Shown here: positions 10,231-20,443 of the stretch, in pieces
Position numbering within the stretch: the first letter of the stretch is position 1
Layout of the letters: the number at the start of each line of letters is the position of its first letter
Source: Indolivaga alginatilytica
GTDB lineage: Bacteria > Bacteroidota > Bacteroidia > Bacteroidales > Dysgonomonadaceae
DNA length: 45,593 nt
NCBI RefSeq assembly: GCF_003201355.1
Contig: NZ_QICL01000034.1
Location: 1 to 45,593, forward strand
Direction: 5' to 3'
The notes under the pieces: generated by a model
What the model was told of the DNA's origin: nothing
What the model saw: the letters and a program-made list of their open reading frames with translations, nothing else
Databases searched by the model: none
Translations under genes and position numbers: made by a program

Positions 10231-12537
10231 TTAAAGAAGGCAGTCGCTAATCTGATTTCCCCACGCTTTATTGGGGGTTGATCCCATTTCAAATTCTAAT
10301 ATTCCTCCATTGGTAATATCCGAATGTGAGAAATAATTCTTTGTATATTCTTTGCCATTCAGTTTTGCCGATTGGATGTATATGTTTGCCGATGAAGCGT
10401 TATGTGCTACGATCGTAAATTGCTTGCTATTTTCGAGACGGATGGTTGCTTTTTCGAAACTAGGACTGGCTATCATATAATACGGTGTTCCCGGGCAAAC
10501 GGGATAAAAGCCTAAGGAGGCAAATACATACCATGCCGACATTTGACCCGCATCATCATTACCCGATAATCCTCCCGGATCATCTAAATATTCGGTATCC
10601 ATGATATGCCTTACTTCTTCCTGAGTACGCCACGGCTGTCCGCCATAATTAAACATGAAAGGGATCTGATGACAAGGTTCGTTTCCGTGCCAATAAAGCT
10701 TTTCGGTAAACATCGAATCAAGTTTTGCCAGATATCTGTCTTTGCCTTTCATTTTATCAATAAGCCCCTGTACATCGTGTGGAACATACCATGTATAATG
10801 TGCCGGAGTGCCTTCGGTAATAAAAGAAGCAAATTCAAACGGATTAAAATCTTTAATAAATTCGCCCGACATATAACGCCCTCTTGCATATCCGCTAGAA
10901 GAGTCTATTACGTTCCGATAGTTTTTTGACCTTTGTTTCAAAACGGCAGCTTCTTCTTTATTACCTAATGCTTCAGCCCATTGTGAGAGGGCAAAGTCAT
11001 CAAAAGCATATTCGAGTGTACGTGAGACTTGTTCTTTTTTGTGAAATGCATCTGGTACACTGTCTTCTAAAGGTATATATCCATATTTGAGATAAGAAAG
11101 CAGTGCCCTTCTTCCCATTCCATTTCTGTAATCGTCTATATTATCAGGGGTAAGAAATGCGTTCTTGATAGCTCCTTCGTATGCCGATTGAACATCGAAA
11201 TTGCGGATTCCTTTTATATATGCATCCGATAAGGTTGCTACGCAATGATCGCCTATCATTGCCGCAGTATAGCTGTTCCAGCAAGGAAAAATAGGCATCC
11301 AACCCCCTTGCTGATATTTTAATGCCAATGACTGCATCATTTCTCCCGACTTTTGAGGTGCTATAATATTGAGAAGTGGATGCAAAGCACGGTATGTATC
11401 CCACATGCTGAAATCGTCGTAATAATTTCCGTTCTCTATTTTCAGAATGGGCTCGCCTTTCGAAAAAATTGGGTATGAGCCGTCCACATCGTTAAACGTG
11501 CGTGGTAGAAAAGAGGCTCTGTACAGTGCACTGTAAAACTTCCGCTTGTCGGTGATATTTGATGTTTCTACCTGAATGGCGGATAATGTTTCCTCCCATT
11601 TTTTTTCTAATTGGCTTTGTATTGATGCAAAATCCCAATCGGGAATTTCCGTATCGAGGTTTAAGCGTGCATTTTCCATACTTGTAAATGAAGACGCTGC
11701 TTTAACCAAAATCTGCTTATTGGCAGGTAAGCGGAATTTCACAAATGCTCCAATATTTTTTTTATCTGAAATTTGAGTTTGTTTCTCAGATATATTCTGA
11801 TCCTCGAAAATACCGAAAGAAGAAATGGCACCATCGAAACGAACAATAAAATAGCCGTTAAAGCCTGCCTTCTCTCCCCATCCCTGATAGATGCGATGAA
11901 CAGGATTATATCCTCTGATCTCTTTTTTTACAGTGTCTATTTCTATATACCCTTCGCCTCTGTCACTATTGGGATTGACAACTAAATAGGCGTTATCGTC
12001 AGCATAAGTAAATCGGAATATGGCAGACCGTGATGTACCGGTCATTTCAGCCTTGATATTGTATCGGTCGAGATCAACCGAATAGTAGGCTGGAGTGGCT
12101 ATTTCCGAATCGTGGCTAAATTGTGATGCTCTTTCCCGTGGCAAGCAGATAAGCTTTCTTGATACAGGCATCAAAGTCATCGATCCGTAATCTTGTGTAC
12201 ACCCTCCTACGATCCAGTGCGAATTGCGGAATCCTTGCAAAAGCGTGTCTTTGTAATAATAAGGAGCAATACACTTTTGCTCTGTTTCCCTTGTTTGTGG
12301 GGTCCAGAAATTCATGCCGTTCGGCTCTAAAACAGCAGGCAGCGTTTGAGCATATTCTTCCGAACCCTTTCCAAATCGTCCGGCTTGCTTGGTTATAGAT
12401 GCTGCTGTTCCCACACGGGTATCTATGTATTGCAGATATTTTGTGTCCGCTTTTTCACTGTTGTTTTTACAGCCTGTAAAGAAACATAGGCTTGCTGTAA
12501 GCAGTATTCCGATCATTTTGGGTTGTAAATCTATCAT
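10231..12537 (-). CDS. GH92 alpha-mannosidase-family glycoside hydrolase
   Basis: GH92 enzymes are calcium-dependent, inverting exo-alpha-mannosidases. The 768-residue product is a predicted lipoprotein (CFFTGC, Cys23) and so probably periplasmic or membrane-anchored. The N-terminal beta-sandwich domain begins with YIDTRVGTA and includes LPAVLEPNGMNFWTPQT and NSHWIVGGCTQDYGSMTLMP. The (alpha/alpha)6 domain contains HGNEPCHQIPFMFNYGG (general-acid candidate Glu620) and the hallmark SGNDDAGQMSAWY (Asp661, Asp662), then GFYPVCPGTPYY. Key residues are intact. Its place among pectin-type enzymes is unusual, because GH92 is best known from N-glycan and yeast-mannan loci; a non-mannose or rare branch specificity is possible. 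An alternative Met start lies at 12516. Confidence 0.92.
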   Translation of the reverse strand: MIDLQPKMIGILLTASLCFFTGCKNNSEKADTKYLQYIDTRVGTAASITKQAGRFGKGSEEYAQTLPAVLEPNGMNFWTPQTRETEQKCIAPYYYKDTLLQGFRNSHWIVGGCTQDYGSMTLMPVSRKLICLPRERASQFSHDSEIATPAYYSVDLDRYNIKAEMTGTSRSAIFRFTYADDNAYLVVNPNSDRGEGYIEIDTVKKEIRGYNPVHRIYQGWGEKAGFNGYFIVRFDGAISSFGIFEDQNISEKQTQISDKKNIGAFVKFRLPANKQILVKAASSFTSMENARLNLDTEIPDWDFASIQSQLEKKWEETLSAIQVETSNITDKRKFYSALYRASFLPRTFNDVDGSYPIFSKGEPILKIENGNYYDDFSMWDTYRALHPLLNIIAPQKSGEMMQSLALKYQQGGWMPIFPCWNSYTAAMIGDHCVATLSDAYIKGIRNFDVQSAYEGAIKNAFLTPDNIDDYRNGMGRRALLSYLKYGYIPLEDSVPDAFHKKEQVSRTLEYAFDDFALSQWAEALGNKEEAAVLKQRSKNYRNVIDSSSGYARGRYMSGEFIKDFNPFEFASFITEGTPAHYTWYVPHDVQGLIDKMKGKDRYLAKLDSMFTEKLYWHGNEPCHQIPFMFNYGGQPWRTQEEVRHIMDTEYLDDPGGLSGNDDAGQMSAWYVFASLGFYPVCPGTPYYMIASPSFEKATIRLENSKQFTIVAHNASSANIYIQSAKLNGKEYTKNYFSHSDITNGGILEFEMGSTPNKAWGNQISDCLL

Positions 12538-12878
12538 AGTATATGTTTGTTAATTTCGATCTGAAGATTAGGCTTTTCTTCAAAATTCATAAAGGATATC
12601 TTTAATTTGCTTTTCATGTTTTACATAACTTGACTAATATACACTTTATTAAGTGTTCGGCAAACAATTAATAATAGAGTTTATATTCAATAGATTGTTA
12701 TATTTTCGGTTCATACTAATTTAAACACAGAGGTCACAAAGTTTCAGCACTGAGTATATCTATAATACCTTGGTTTTCTTTGTGTTTAGATCGCATTTAT
12801 CCAATGACTATATATGCTTTTATTAAATATAAACTCTAGACTAAACAGTAAGAATGAATTTTTTGAGAACTATTCATA
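12538..12878. other. Gap between the GH3 and GH92 genes
   Basis: This 341-bp AT-rich stretch has no convincing gene and no TAnnTTTG box facing the GH92 gene. The only structure I see is an imperfect inverted repeat, TAAACACAGAG (12722-12732) and CTTTGTGTTTA (12778-12788), matching at 10 of 11 positions across a 45-bp spacer. It may be an mRNA processing or stability region. Confidence 0.4.
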
Positions 12879-15524
12879 TTAATTAGACACTAATTTATTT
12901 TTATTGCCCTCTATCTTGATTGTTTTTATTAAAAACTTATTCGTGCCTTCAAACTTTTTTTCCGGTTGACAGCCTCCGATAGATAGTTGAATATTTCCGG
13001 GAGACACGGTTTGTTCTCCTGAATCATTCCATCTGGAGATATCTTTAGGTGTCAGAACAAACTCTACTGATTGACTTTCACCTTTTTTCAGAGCTATCCT
13101 TTTGAATCCTTTTAAGGATCGGACGAGATTATGGTTGTCTTCTAAAAGGTGGCTTATGTAAAGCTGAATAACTTCTTCTCCGTCTCTCTGACCTGTATTC
13201 GTCACATTAACTTTTACGGAAATAGTGCCGGTGGTGGTTACTTTTTCAGGTACTTGCAGATTATCATAGGCAAAGGTTGTATAACTCAAGCCATGCCCAA
13301 AAGAGTAAAGCGATTCGCCTTTAAAATAGCGGTATGTTCTATCCTTCATCGAGTAATCGGTGAATGGGGGTAAATCTTTGTCATCTTTGTAAAATGTTAC
13401 GGGTAATCGCCCTGAAGGGTTGTAGTCTCCGAATAGAACATCGGCTATAGCTGTACCTGCCGATTGTCCTCCATACCAAGCATTGAGTATGGCAGGCAAA
13501 TTTTTATCCTCCCAATCAATAGCGATTGCACTACCCGTCATCATAACAAAAACAACTGGTTTCCCTGTCTTTTTAAGTTCTTTCAATAACATAGTCTGTA
13601 TCTTGGGTAGTTTTATTGTTGTCCTGTCTCCATCCTGAAAGCCTTCACAATCGACACCATTCTGTTCTCCTTCGAGTTCCGGGGAGATGCCTCCTGCAAA
13701 TATTATAACATCAGCATCTTTTACTCCCATAGCCAGACTATTCAGGGAAGGGTTCTCTATTCTCCCTAAATTAAAAAAGAGTTTTCCATGACGTCCCTTC
13801 ATCACAGCTTCTATGACAATTTTATACTCTTTTCCTTTTTCGAAAGTCGAAGTGTAAAGACCATTGGGTTTAGTTTTACCCTCAAGTGCATCTATCTTTA
13901 CTTCATTATTTATAATCAGTTTAATACGCTTGTCGGTATCGATATTCAGAGTTTGTACCTTGGTTTCTTTTGGTCTGAATAGGGTTGTATACCGAACGGA
14001 AAAAGAGGTCGATTTTATCCCCTTGGCTATTTCGGTTTCACCCATATAAGAAAGGTCTATGTCTTTTTGTAATTCGGAGAGAGCTGTACCACTAAAATCG
14101 AGATTATTATAGTATTCGGCATAATAACCGGTATTGCCATTATAGGTAAACTCATCCCTTCTATCCTCGCTGACAAAGGAGTCTATATCTATATAGTCTA
14201 CCATCTTTTGATAATACACTTCTGTTTGTGGACTTACTTTCCGGCGAATACCCTCCAGCAGATTTACTATTTTACTCGGATATCCATGATAATTCCCCAA
14301 AAGCCCGATTTCAGTCGTAGCATTGGGTCCTACAACAGCTATCTTTCTCAAGTTCTTACGAAGAGGTAAAGTTTGGTTTTCATTTTTTAAGAGTACAATA
14401 GATTGTTGAGCCATTTTCAGTGCATGATCTTTGTGTTCCTGACGGTCTAATGCATCAATGGTGATGTTTGAGTATTTAACTTTATCCTGAGGGTCGAAAA
14501 AACCTAATCTGAAACGAATTGTAAAAAGCCTTTTGACAGCTTCGTCAATTTTTCGTTCTTCGATACGACCTTGTTTTACTGCTTCAACGAGGGTTTTGAA
14601 GGCAATATCACGAATGCAATCCAGATCGGTTCCGTGCATTACTGCGTCTACAGCAGCAGAAATAGTATCGGGATGTGTTTTATGATAGGTGTAAAAATCG
14701 TCTATTGCTCCACAGTCTGATGTTACATAACCCGTAAATTTCCACTTGTTGCGTAAGATGTCTATCATCAGTAAATCATTTCCGCAGCAAGGTCTTCCTG
14801 CATAGGCATTATATGCACACATAATTCCCGTCACTTTGGCATCTACTACAAGATCTTTAAATGAAGTAAGATAAGTATCCCACAGATCGTATGTGCTTAC
14901 TTCCGTATTAAACTCATGGCGTAAAGATTCGGGACCACTGTGTACGGCATAATGCTTGGCACATGCCGAAGCTTTTAAGTAGTCAGGGTCATCGCCTTGC
15001 AATCCCCGAACAAAAGCTTTGCCCAATGTTCCTGTCAGATAAGGATCTTCTCCAAAAGTTTCATGTCCCCGCCCCCATCTGGGATCACGGAAAATATTTA
15101 TATTGGGCGACCAGTATGTGAGTCCGTAATAACTTCCAAACTTTTTCTTGGCGGAAGTATCATTGTAAACAGCCCGTCCTTCTTCTGCTGTATAATCAGC
15201 CATTTTTAGTATCGAATTTTCATCCCATGTTGCCGCCATACCTATGGGCTGAGGATAGACGGTTACTTTATATTCCGCCAGTTTACCAACCCCGTGTAAG
15301 CACTCATTTTGCCAGTCATAGGGAGGTATGCCAAGTCTTTCAATGGCAGGTGTGGTACTTGCCATTTGTAAAACTTTTTCTTCAAGTGTTAACCTGCTTA
15401 CCAAATCTTCGACACGCTGCTCTATGGGTAACGATGTATCCCTAAACAGATATTCTTCTTTTTTCGCACATGCCAGAAAAAAGAAAATAGCAACCAATGC
15501 CGGAATTATTTTATATACATTCAT
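12879..15524 (-). CDS. GH3 beta-glycosidase with PA14 insertion (beta-xylosidase or beta-glucosidase type)
   Basis: This is a predicted exo-beta-glycosidase. The 881-residue protein is a likely lipoprotein (FFFLAC, Cys19). The N-terminal GH3 barrel includes YDWQNECLHGVG, SPNINIFRDPRWGRGHETFGEDPYL and the nucleophile motif YVTSDCGAIDDFY (Asp270). The second GH3 domain is interrupted at about residues 460-590 by a PA14-like carbohydrate-binding insertion (GYYAEYYNNLDFSG to KLFFNLGR). A fibronectin-III-like C-terminal domain contains GEEVIQLYI. The NECLHG and SDCGAIDD context resembles xylan 1,4-beta-xylosidases more than classical glucosidases, which would fit a xylose-bearing pectin, but sequence alone cannot settle this. 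It is the first enzyme gene after susD, behind a hairpin at 15642-15675. Confidence 0.92.
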   Translation of the reverse strand: MNVYKIIPALVAIFFFLACAKKEEYLFRDTSLPIEQRVEDLVSRLTLEEKVLQMASTTPAIERLGIPPYDWQNECLHGVGKLAEYKVTVYPQPIGMAATWDENSILKMADYTAEEGRAVYNDTSAKKKFGSYYGLTYWSPNINIFRDPRWGRGHETFGEDPYLTGTLGKAFVRGLQGDDPDYLKASACAKHYAVHSGPESLRHEFNTEVSTYDLWDTYLTSFKDLVVDAKVTGIMCAYNAYAGRPCCGNDLLMIDILRNKWKFTGYVTSDCGAIDDFYTYHKTHPDTISAAVDAVMHGTDLDCIRDIAFKTLVEAVKQGRIEERKIDEAVKRLFTIRFRLGFFDPQDKVKYSNITIDALDRQEHKDHALKMAQQSIVLLKNENQTLPLRKNLRKIAVVGPNATTEIGLLGNYHGYPSKIVNLLEGIRRKVSPQTEVYYQKMVDYIDIDSFVSEDRRDEFTYNGNTGYYAEYYNNLDFSGTALSELQKDIDLSYMGETEIAKGIKSTSFSVRYTTLFRPKETKVQTLNIDTDKRIKLIINNEVKIDALEGKTKPNGLYTSTFEKGKEYKIVIEAVMKGRHGKLFFNLGRIENPSLNSLAMGVKDADVIIFAGGISPELEGEQNGVDCEGFQDGDRTTIKLPKIQTMLLKELKKTGKPVVFVMMTGSAIAIDWEDKNLPAILNAWYGGQSAGTAIADVLFGDYNPSGRLPVTFYKDDKDLPPFTDYSMKDRTYRYFKGESLYSFGHGLSYTTFAYDNLQVPEKVTTTGTISVKVNVTNTGQRDGEEVIQLYISHLLEDNHNLVRSLKGFKRIALKKGESQSVEFVLTPKDISRWNDSGEQTVSPGNIQLSIGGCQPEKKFEGTNKFLIKTIKIEGNKNKLVSN

Positions 15525-15641
15525 TTCCGTTCTATTGTTTTAGTAGTACAATTTGCTCTTTTTTTAAGGCTTAACTAGTGTTTCCTTCTAAAAAAGATAT
15601 AAAGACATAAACTTTAACCTCGAATATCCAAAACATCAAAA

Positions 15642-15675
15642 ACTCCATCTCACAAGAGCATATATGAGATGGAGT
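15642..15675 (-). terminator. Hairpin attenuator between susD and the GH3 gene
   Basis: A perfect 11-bp stem (15665-15675 with 15642-15652) with a 12-nt loop starts 13 nt after the susD stop. In the minus-strand reading it is followed by TTTTTGATGTTTT. This is a good intrinsic terminator. Partial read-through would give more SusCD than enzymes, a common arrangement in Bacteroidota glycan loci. Confidence 0.8.
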
Positions 15676-15688
15676 AAGTAATTATATA

Positions 15689-17404
15689 TCAATAATCGTA
15701 ACCGGGATTCTGATTAATAATATTTTGCAGATAACGTGTCCAGTTATAAGGTAACGGGCGATTTATATATTCGTCTTTAAAGGCATTATCTCCAAATACC
15801 TCCAGTGCTACTACTGCCCGTTCATTCATCTTTTTTGTTATTACTCTTTCTCTTAATTTACCTGTGCGTTTCAATTCGAGGAAGCGTCTTTCCTCACCAA
15901 TTAATTCACGGGCACGTTCATCTAATATATTATCGATAGTGAGCGTGATAGCGGGGGCCGAACCTCCTGTTGCAGACCGGTTTCTGAGGTCTCGTAAATA
16001 TTTCGATCCATCACCTGTACCTGCTTTCAACGATGCTTCCGCTGCAATCAGGTATACTTCACCTAAACGAAATTCAAAGTGATCCCTTGTTCCACGTTCG
16101 CCTCCATCGTTATATAGTGCTTTGCTGTCAAAGAATTTTTTTATTCCCGGATATGCATACCACATGGAAGAGCCGTTTTCTTTACCTCCTTTTAAGGATA
16201 CATCATAATATTCGTCGAAGTTGACAACAAAATAATTTTTCGTTGCTTTTTCGGCAGCCGACATTGGTTCGTCCGGATAGGTAACGTAAACTAACAGGTC
16301 TCCAATATTAGCAGCTCCAAATACACCTGCACTTTGATCTTTTTTCTCATTCGCATAATATTCCCGCTGAAACGACTTGTCGAAACGACTGTCCCATGTT
16401 CGGTCAAATAAGCGATATACGGCACGTGTGGGTGCATAAGATCCCATAAAGCGTTGAGAATATTCTGCTTTTGCTCCCATTCCGGGTATAGGAAATACGT
16501 GAGGTTGAAACGCCGAATAGTCGGTATTTCCTCCCCAATTGGTAACCAGATCAGTGCTGTACTGTACGGAGAAAATTATCTCATCATTAATCTCGTTGCC
16601 TTCTTTAAATATATCAGCAAAATCGGGTAATAAGCGATATCCTTCATTTTCAATCACATCTACCGATAAATCGTAGGCTTTCTTTGCATCTCCGCTTTCG
16701 GCATATGATTTATAGGCACGGGTCAAATACAGTTTCGACAGTAGCATCTTGGAAGCTCCCCGTGTTACACGCCCAAATTCACTTTGGGAGTTTTTAGGTG
16801 CCAGAGAATTGTAACTATCTTCCAGGTCTTTTATAATGAAACTATAAATATCTTTTTCGGGGGTACGCTCGGCTGTGAGTTCAGGCGAAGTAATTTCGGC
16901 GGTAAGTAAGGGTACATCACTAAATTGTTCAACCAGATAATAATAGCACAATGCACGCAGATATTTAGCCTCTGCTGCCCGTTGGTCACGCAATTCTGTT
17001 GTGATGGCTGCCCTTTTGCCATATGCAATAACCGAATTAGCTCTCTGTATTAGATTGTAGGAGTCGGCAAAGAGAGAATACAGGTCTCCATTTTCAGAAT
17101 TAAACGCAGCTTTGTAATACTCATTAAATCCTGTAAGGAATTTATTATCTTCCTTATATTCCACTCCTCGTCCGGGAGACGTATAAGCATCTGTACCTAA
17201 TATAAACGGCGATTTATTGCGGGTAACGTATCGTACCGGTTCGTACATACCTTTAACCATGTATTCATATCCGTCTTTTGTTGCAAAAAATTTGCGTGCC
17301 TCCATTGTTCCTCCCGGTTTTTCTGTCAGGAAATCACTGCAAGAAGTCATCAGGAGAAAACTTACAACACATAAAGTCAATTGTTTAATATATATTTTTT
17401 TCAT
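15689..17404 (-). CDS. susD-like: SusD/RagB-family glycan-binding lipoprotein (left pair)
   Basis: This surface lipoprotein caps the adjacent SusC transporter and binds glycan. The 571-residue product has a lipoprotein signal (FLLMTSC, Cys22) followed by SDFLTEKPGG, typical of SusD starts. The tetratricopeptide-like helical region includes YLRALCYYYLVEQFSDVPLL and TRGASKMLLSKLYLTRA. The C-terminal region holds FRLGEVYLIAAEASLKAG and ERARELIGEERRFLELKRTG, both standard SusD features. Its start is 12 bp after the susC stop, so the two are co-transcribed. The ligand cannot be read from the sequence; context suggests a branched pectic oligosaccharide. Confidence 0.95.
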   Translation of the reverse strand: MKKIYIKQLTLCVVSFLLMTSCSDFLTEKPGGTMEARKFFATKDGYEYMVKGMYEPVRYVTRNKSPFILGTDAYTSPGRGVEYKEDNKFLTGFNEYYKAAFNSENGDLYSLFADSYNLIQRANSVIAYGKRAAITTELRDQRAAEAKYLRALCYYYLVEQFSDVPLLTAEITSPELTAERTPEKDIYSFIIKDLEDSYNSLAPKNSQSEFGRVTRGASKMLLSKLYLTRAYKSYAESGDAKKAYDLSVDVIENEGYRLLPDFADIFKEGNEINDEIIFSVQYSTDLVTNWGGNTDYSAFQPHVFPIPGMGAKAEYSQRFMGSYAPTRAVYRLFDRTWDSRFDKSFQREYYANEKKDQSAGVFGAANIGDLLVYVTYPDEPMSAAEKATKNYFVVNFDEYYDVSLKGGKENGSSMWYAYPGIKKFFDSKALYNDGGERGTRDHFEFRLGEVYLIAAEASLKAGTGDGSKYLRDLRNRSATGGSAPAITLTIDNILDERARELIGEERRFLELKRTGKLRERVITKKMNERAVVALEVFGDNAFKDEYINRPLPYNWTRYLQNIINQNPGYDY

Positions 17405-17416
17405 GATATTTTATCT

Positions 17417-20400
17417 TTAAAATGCAACATTGACACCTAACATATATGTGGATACCGAAACGCTACCATTATATGTGGATGTATTATCAAATTCGGGATC
17501 CAGTCCTGTGTAATTTGTAAATAGGAAAGGATTGATTGCACTGGCATACACTCTCAATTTCGACATATGGACATTTTTTATCCATTTTAGAGGTACATTA
17601 TATCCTAAGGTAATATTCGATATACGGACAAAAGAACAGTCTCTGTACAATAGCAATTCTTTGTTACCTGCATTAGTTCCGGGACGGTAAAACTCATTGG
17701 ATGGATTTTCGGGAGTCCAATAATTCACTTTTAATTGATTTATTTCGCCCAGATATTCGTTTGAAAGTTCTGCATGAAAACTACTGCGTTTCATTTCGCC
17801 TTGACGTGTGTATGCGAAAATTGCTAAATCTAAATCTTTATAAATGAATGTACTACCCACACTACCTGTCCAATCGGGAAAAGGAGTACCACGTATTATT
17901 TTATCATATTCGGGAGTCATCAGACCATCTCCATTCTGGTCTACTTCCTTTACAGCACCCGGTAAACGAGAGTACTTAGCGGCTTCTTTTTCTTCGCCTA
18001 ATTGCCAGATTCCATTCCAGTCATAATCGTAATGAACCTGCACAGGTTTTCCGATAAATAAATTTTGATCGGGATAATCTTTATGGTTGCCGAATATTTC
18101 TAGAACCTGATTCTTATTTGTTGCGAAATTAAAGACCGTACTCCACGTAAAGTCTTTGGTTTGTATATTAACTGTGTTTAAAGATATTTCGAGTCCCGTA
18201 TTACGGGTTTGTCCGATATTTACAGCCGAAACATCCGTAAAACCATTGGTTTGAGGTATCTTTTGTGCCAATATAAGATCTATGTTGTCCTTACTATAGA
18301 AATCAATAGTACCGCTTATACGAGAAGAGAAAAAGCTGTAATCGATTCCTAAATTGATCTCTTTACTTCTTTCCCAACCTAGCTTGTCGTTCGCAATACG
18401 ATTTAAGTATTGTCCATTTGCGTTGGTGCCGCCAAAATCATACTGAGTATTCGAAACTCCCAGGATAGTAGAGTATGGGTCCACAACATTATTGCCCGAT
18501 TCTCCATAACTGATTCTAATTTTCAGGTCATCAATATTTCTATACTCTTTCAAAAATCCTTCCTCCGAGATACGCCATGCTACGGCTGCGGATGGAAAAA
18601 ATCCCCATTTATTGCCTTCGGCAAGTTTTGAAGAGCCATCGGCACGTCCTGTGAATGTAAATAGATATTTATCGTTGTACGTGTAGTTGACACGAGCCAT
18701 AAATGATAATAACGATTGTTTGTTTTCGGACGATGAACGGCTTTCCACTGCTCCTGCTGAACCGATATTATGCCATTTCGAATTATATGGAAGGTCTTTA
18801 ACAGCAATGAAAGCACTTTCATGCCCCGATTTGTACATACTTGTACCTACCATTGCATTGATGTTGTGTACTTTTTTAAACAGCTTGGTGTAATTAACTG
18901 TATTATCCCATGTAAAAGAATAGCCATTATTATTAGTCAAATTAGCTTTAGGTAATTTAGTTCCTGCACCGGTTTTTGTATAAGTGTCGGCAGAATAACC
19001 AAACCGGTCGCTATATACATTGGGGGCAAAAGCTGTACGAGCGTTTAAGCCATCCAGTATTTTGTAGTCCAGAAAGAAATTGGTAAACAAATTTAATTGG
19101 CGATAATTTGTGTTTTCGTTTCGGGCATCAAACAAAGGGTTCGTAAATCTTTCAGGACGGTATGCCTGAACAAAGAATTGTTCATTACCGTTTTCATCAT
19201 AAGGTGAGGCTGTTGGTCGTAATCTGAAAGCAGATCTTACGGCTTCCGACGAACCTCTGTCTATATCCGCAAAGCGTCCGTAAGCCGATAGGCCAACAGT
19301 TACATTACCTTCTTTAACTTCTACTCCTACTTTGGCATTGTAGCGTCTAAGGCGTTCTCCTTCTACACTTCCTGTCTGATTTACATATCCGATCGAGAAT
19401 ACATGGTTTTCTTTTTCAGTACCTCCTGTACCACTCAGTGTATGCATGGTTTGCATTCCGTTTTGCAACGTGTAATCACGCCAATCGGTAAAATTGCCTT
19501 TTTCGGCATTGTCTTTTTCAAAACCCACCAAAGGATTATGCCACGACCCTCCGGCAATTGCTTCTTTGGCATATGCAACAAATTCTTCTCCATTAAACAT
19601 TCTCGGCAAATTAGTGGGAGTTGTGAAACCAACAGTTCCGTCATAAGTTATTATATTACGACCTACCTTTCCCGATTTGGTTGTGACGATAATAACCCCG
19701 TTTGCTCCACGAGATCCATAAATAGCGGCGGCCGAAACATCTTTCAGGACGTCAATCTTTTCGATATCACTGGGATTAAGAGCATTTAAGTCTCCTCCGA
19801 TAACACCATCCACAATAACAAGGGGATTGGAAGATTTCTGGATAGAGTTTACACCTCTTATTATTATCTTAAAATCGGTACCGAGCTTGCCATCTCCTTG
19901 CGTAACATTTACTCCTGCCATTTGACCTCTCATTGCCCCCAAAGTAGAAGGTTCTCCTGTTGCCTTAATTGTTTGGTTGTCTATTGATTTGACTGATCCT
20001 GTCAAATCGCGTTTTTTCATTGTCCCGTAACCTACTACTACAATTTCATCCAGATTCTGCGAGTCATCCAATAAAACGACTTCCATCGACTTTCTATTGC
20101 CTGCAGGAATTTCTTGTGTAATAGAACCTAGAAAACGGAATACGAGAATACTGTTATCGGAAGCTTCGAGAGAAAATTTCCCGTCTGCATCAGTGAGTGT
20201 ACCTTTGGTTGTTCCTTTTATAAGGACACTTACACCGGGCATGGTCTCTCCTTTAGAATCTTTTACAACGCCTGTTATCATCGGTACCTGTTGACTTGAT
20301 TCAGTATTCCTTGCAGATGTGTCATACTGATCTTCCGACACAAGAGCATTTCCGCTCAACGGAAAAGCGAAGAGTATGAATACAACGTTGCCCAAAACCC

Positions 20401-20443
20401 ATTTTAGGGACAACCTTTTTTTACTTAAATTTTGTTTTTTCAT
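17417..20443 (-). CDS. susC-like: SusC/RagA-family TonB-dependent outer-membrane transporter (left pair)
   Basis: This is the beta-barrel that imports oligosaccharides with energy from TonB. The 1008-residue product has a signal segment (about 1-33), a carboxypeptidase-D-like domain (about 56-125, ITGVVKDSKGETMPGVSV), a TonB-box region DEIVVVGYGTMKKRDLTGS (about 132-150), then the plug (VIVDGVIGGDLNALNPSD, AAIYGSRGANGVIIVTTK) and a barrel ending in the hydrophobic TYMLGVNVAF. No N-terminal sigma/anti-sigma signalling extension is visible, consistent with control by a DNA-binding regulator. It is the first gene of the left arm, with a predicted leader of about 300 nt from the duplicated promoter element at 20747-20813. 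Confidence 0.96.
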   Translation of the reverse strand: MKKQNLSKKRLSLKWVLGNVVFILFAFPLSGNALVSEDQYDTSARNTESSQQVPMITGVVKDSKGETMPGVSVLIKGTTKGTLTDADGKFSLEASDNSILVFRFLGSITQEIPAGNRKSMEVVLLDDSQNLDEIVVVGYGTMKKRDLTGSVKSIDNQTIKATGEPSTLGAMRGQMAGVNVTQGDGKLGTDFKIIIRGVNSIQKSSNPLVIVDGVIGGDLNALNPSDIEKIDVLKDVSAAAIYGSRGANGVIIVTTKSGKVGRNIITYDGTVGFTTPTNLPRMFNGEEFVAYAKEAIAGGSWHNPLVGFEKDNAEKGNFTDWRDYTLQNGMQTMHTLSGTGGTEKENHVFSIGYVNQTGSVEGERLRRYNAKVGVEVKEGNVTVGLSAYGRFADIDRGSSEAVRSAFRLRPTASPYDENGNEQFFVQAYRPERFTNPLFDARNENTNYRQLNLFTNFFLDYKILDGLNARTAFAPNVYSDRFGYSADTYTKTGAGTKLPKANLTNNNGYSFTWDNTVNYTKLFKKVHNINAMVGTSMYKSGHESAFIAVKDLPYNSKWHNIGSAGAVESRSSSENKQSLLSFMARVNYTYNDKYLFTFTGRADGSSKLAEGNKWGFFPSAAVAWRISEEGFLKEYRNIDDLKIRISYGESGNNVVDPYSTILGVSNTQYDFGGTNANGQYLNRIANDKLGWERSKEINLGIDYSFFSSRISGTIDFYSKDNIDLILAQKIPQTNGFTDVSAVNIGQTRNTGLEISLNTVNIQTKDFTWSTVFNFATNKNQVLEIFGNHKDYPDQNLFIGKPVQVHYDYDWNGIWQLGEEKEAAKYSRLPGAVKEVDQNGDGLMTPEYDKIIRGTPFPDWTGSVGSTFIYKDLDLAIFAYTRQGEMKRSSFHAELSNEYLGEINQLKVNYWTPENPSNEFYRPGTNAGNKELLLYRDCSFVRISNITLGYNVPLKWIKNVHMSKLRVYASAINPFLFTNYTGLDPEFDNTSTYNGSVSVSTYMLGVNVAF

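Noticed and set aside
17282-17296. TGCAAA and TTTGCG pair near the start of the left-arm susD gene
   Set aside because: The spacing differs from the two predicted operators, the outer arms do not match, and it is within coding sequence.
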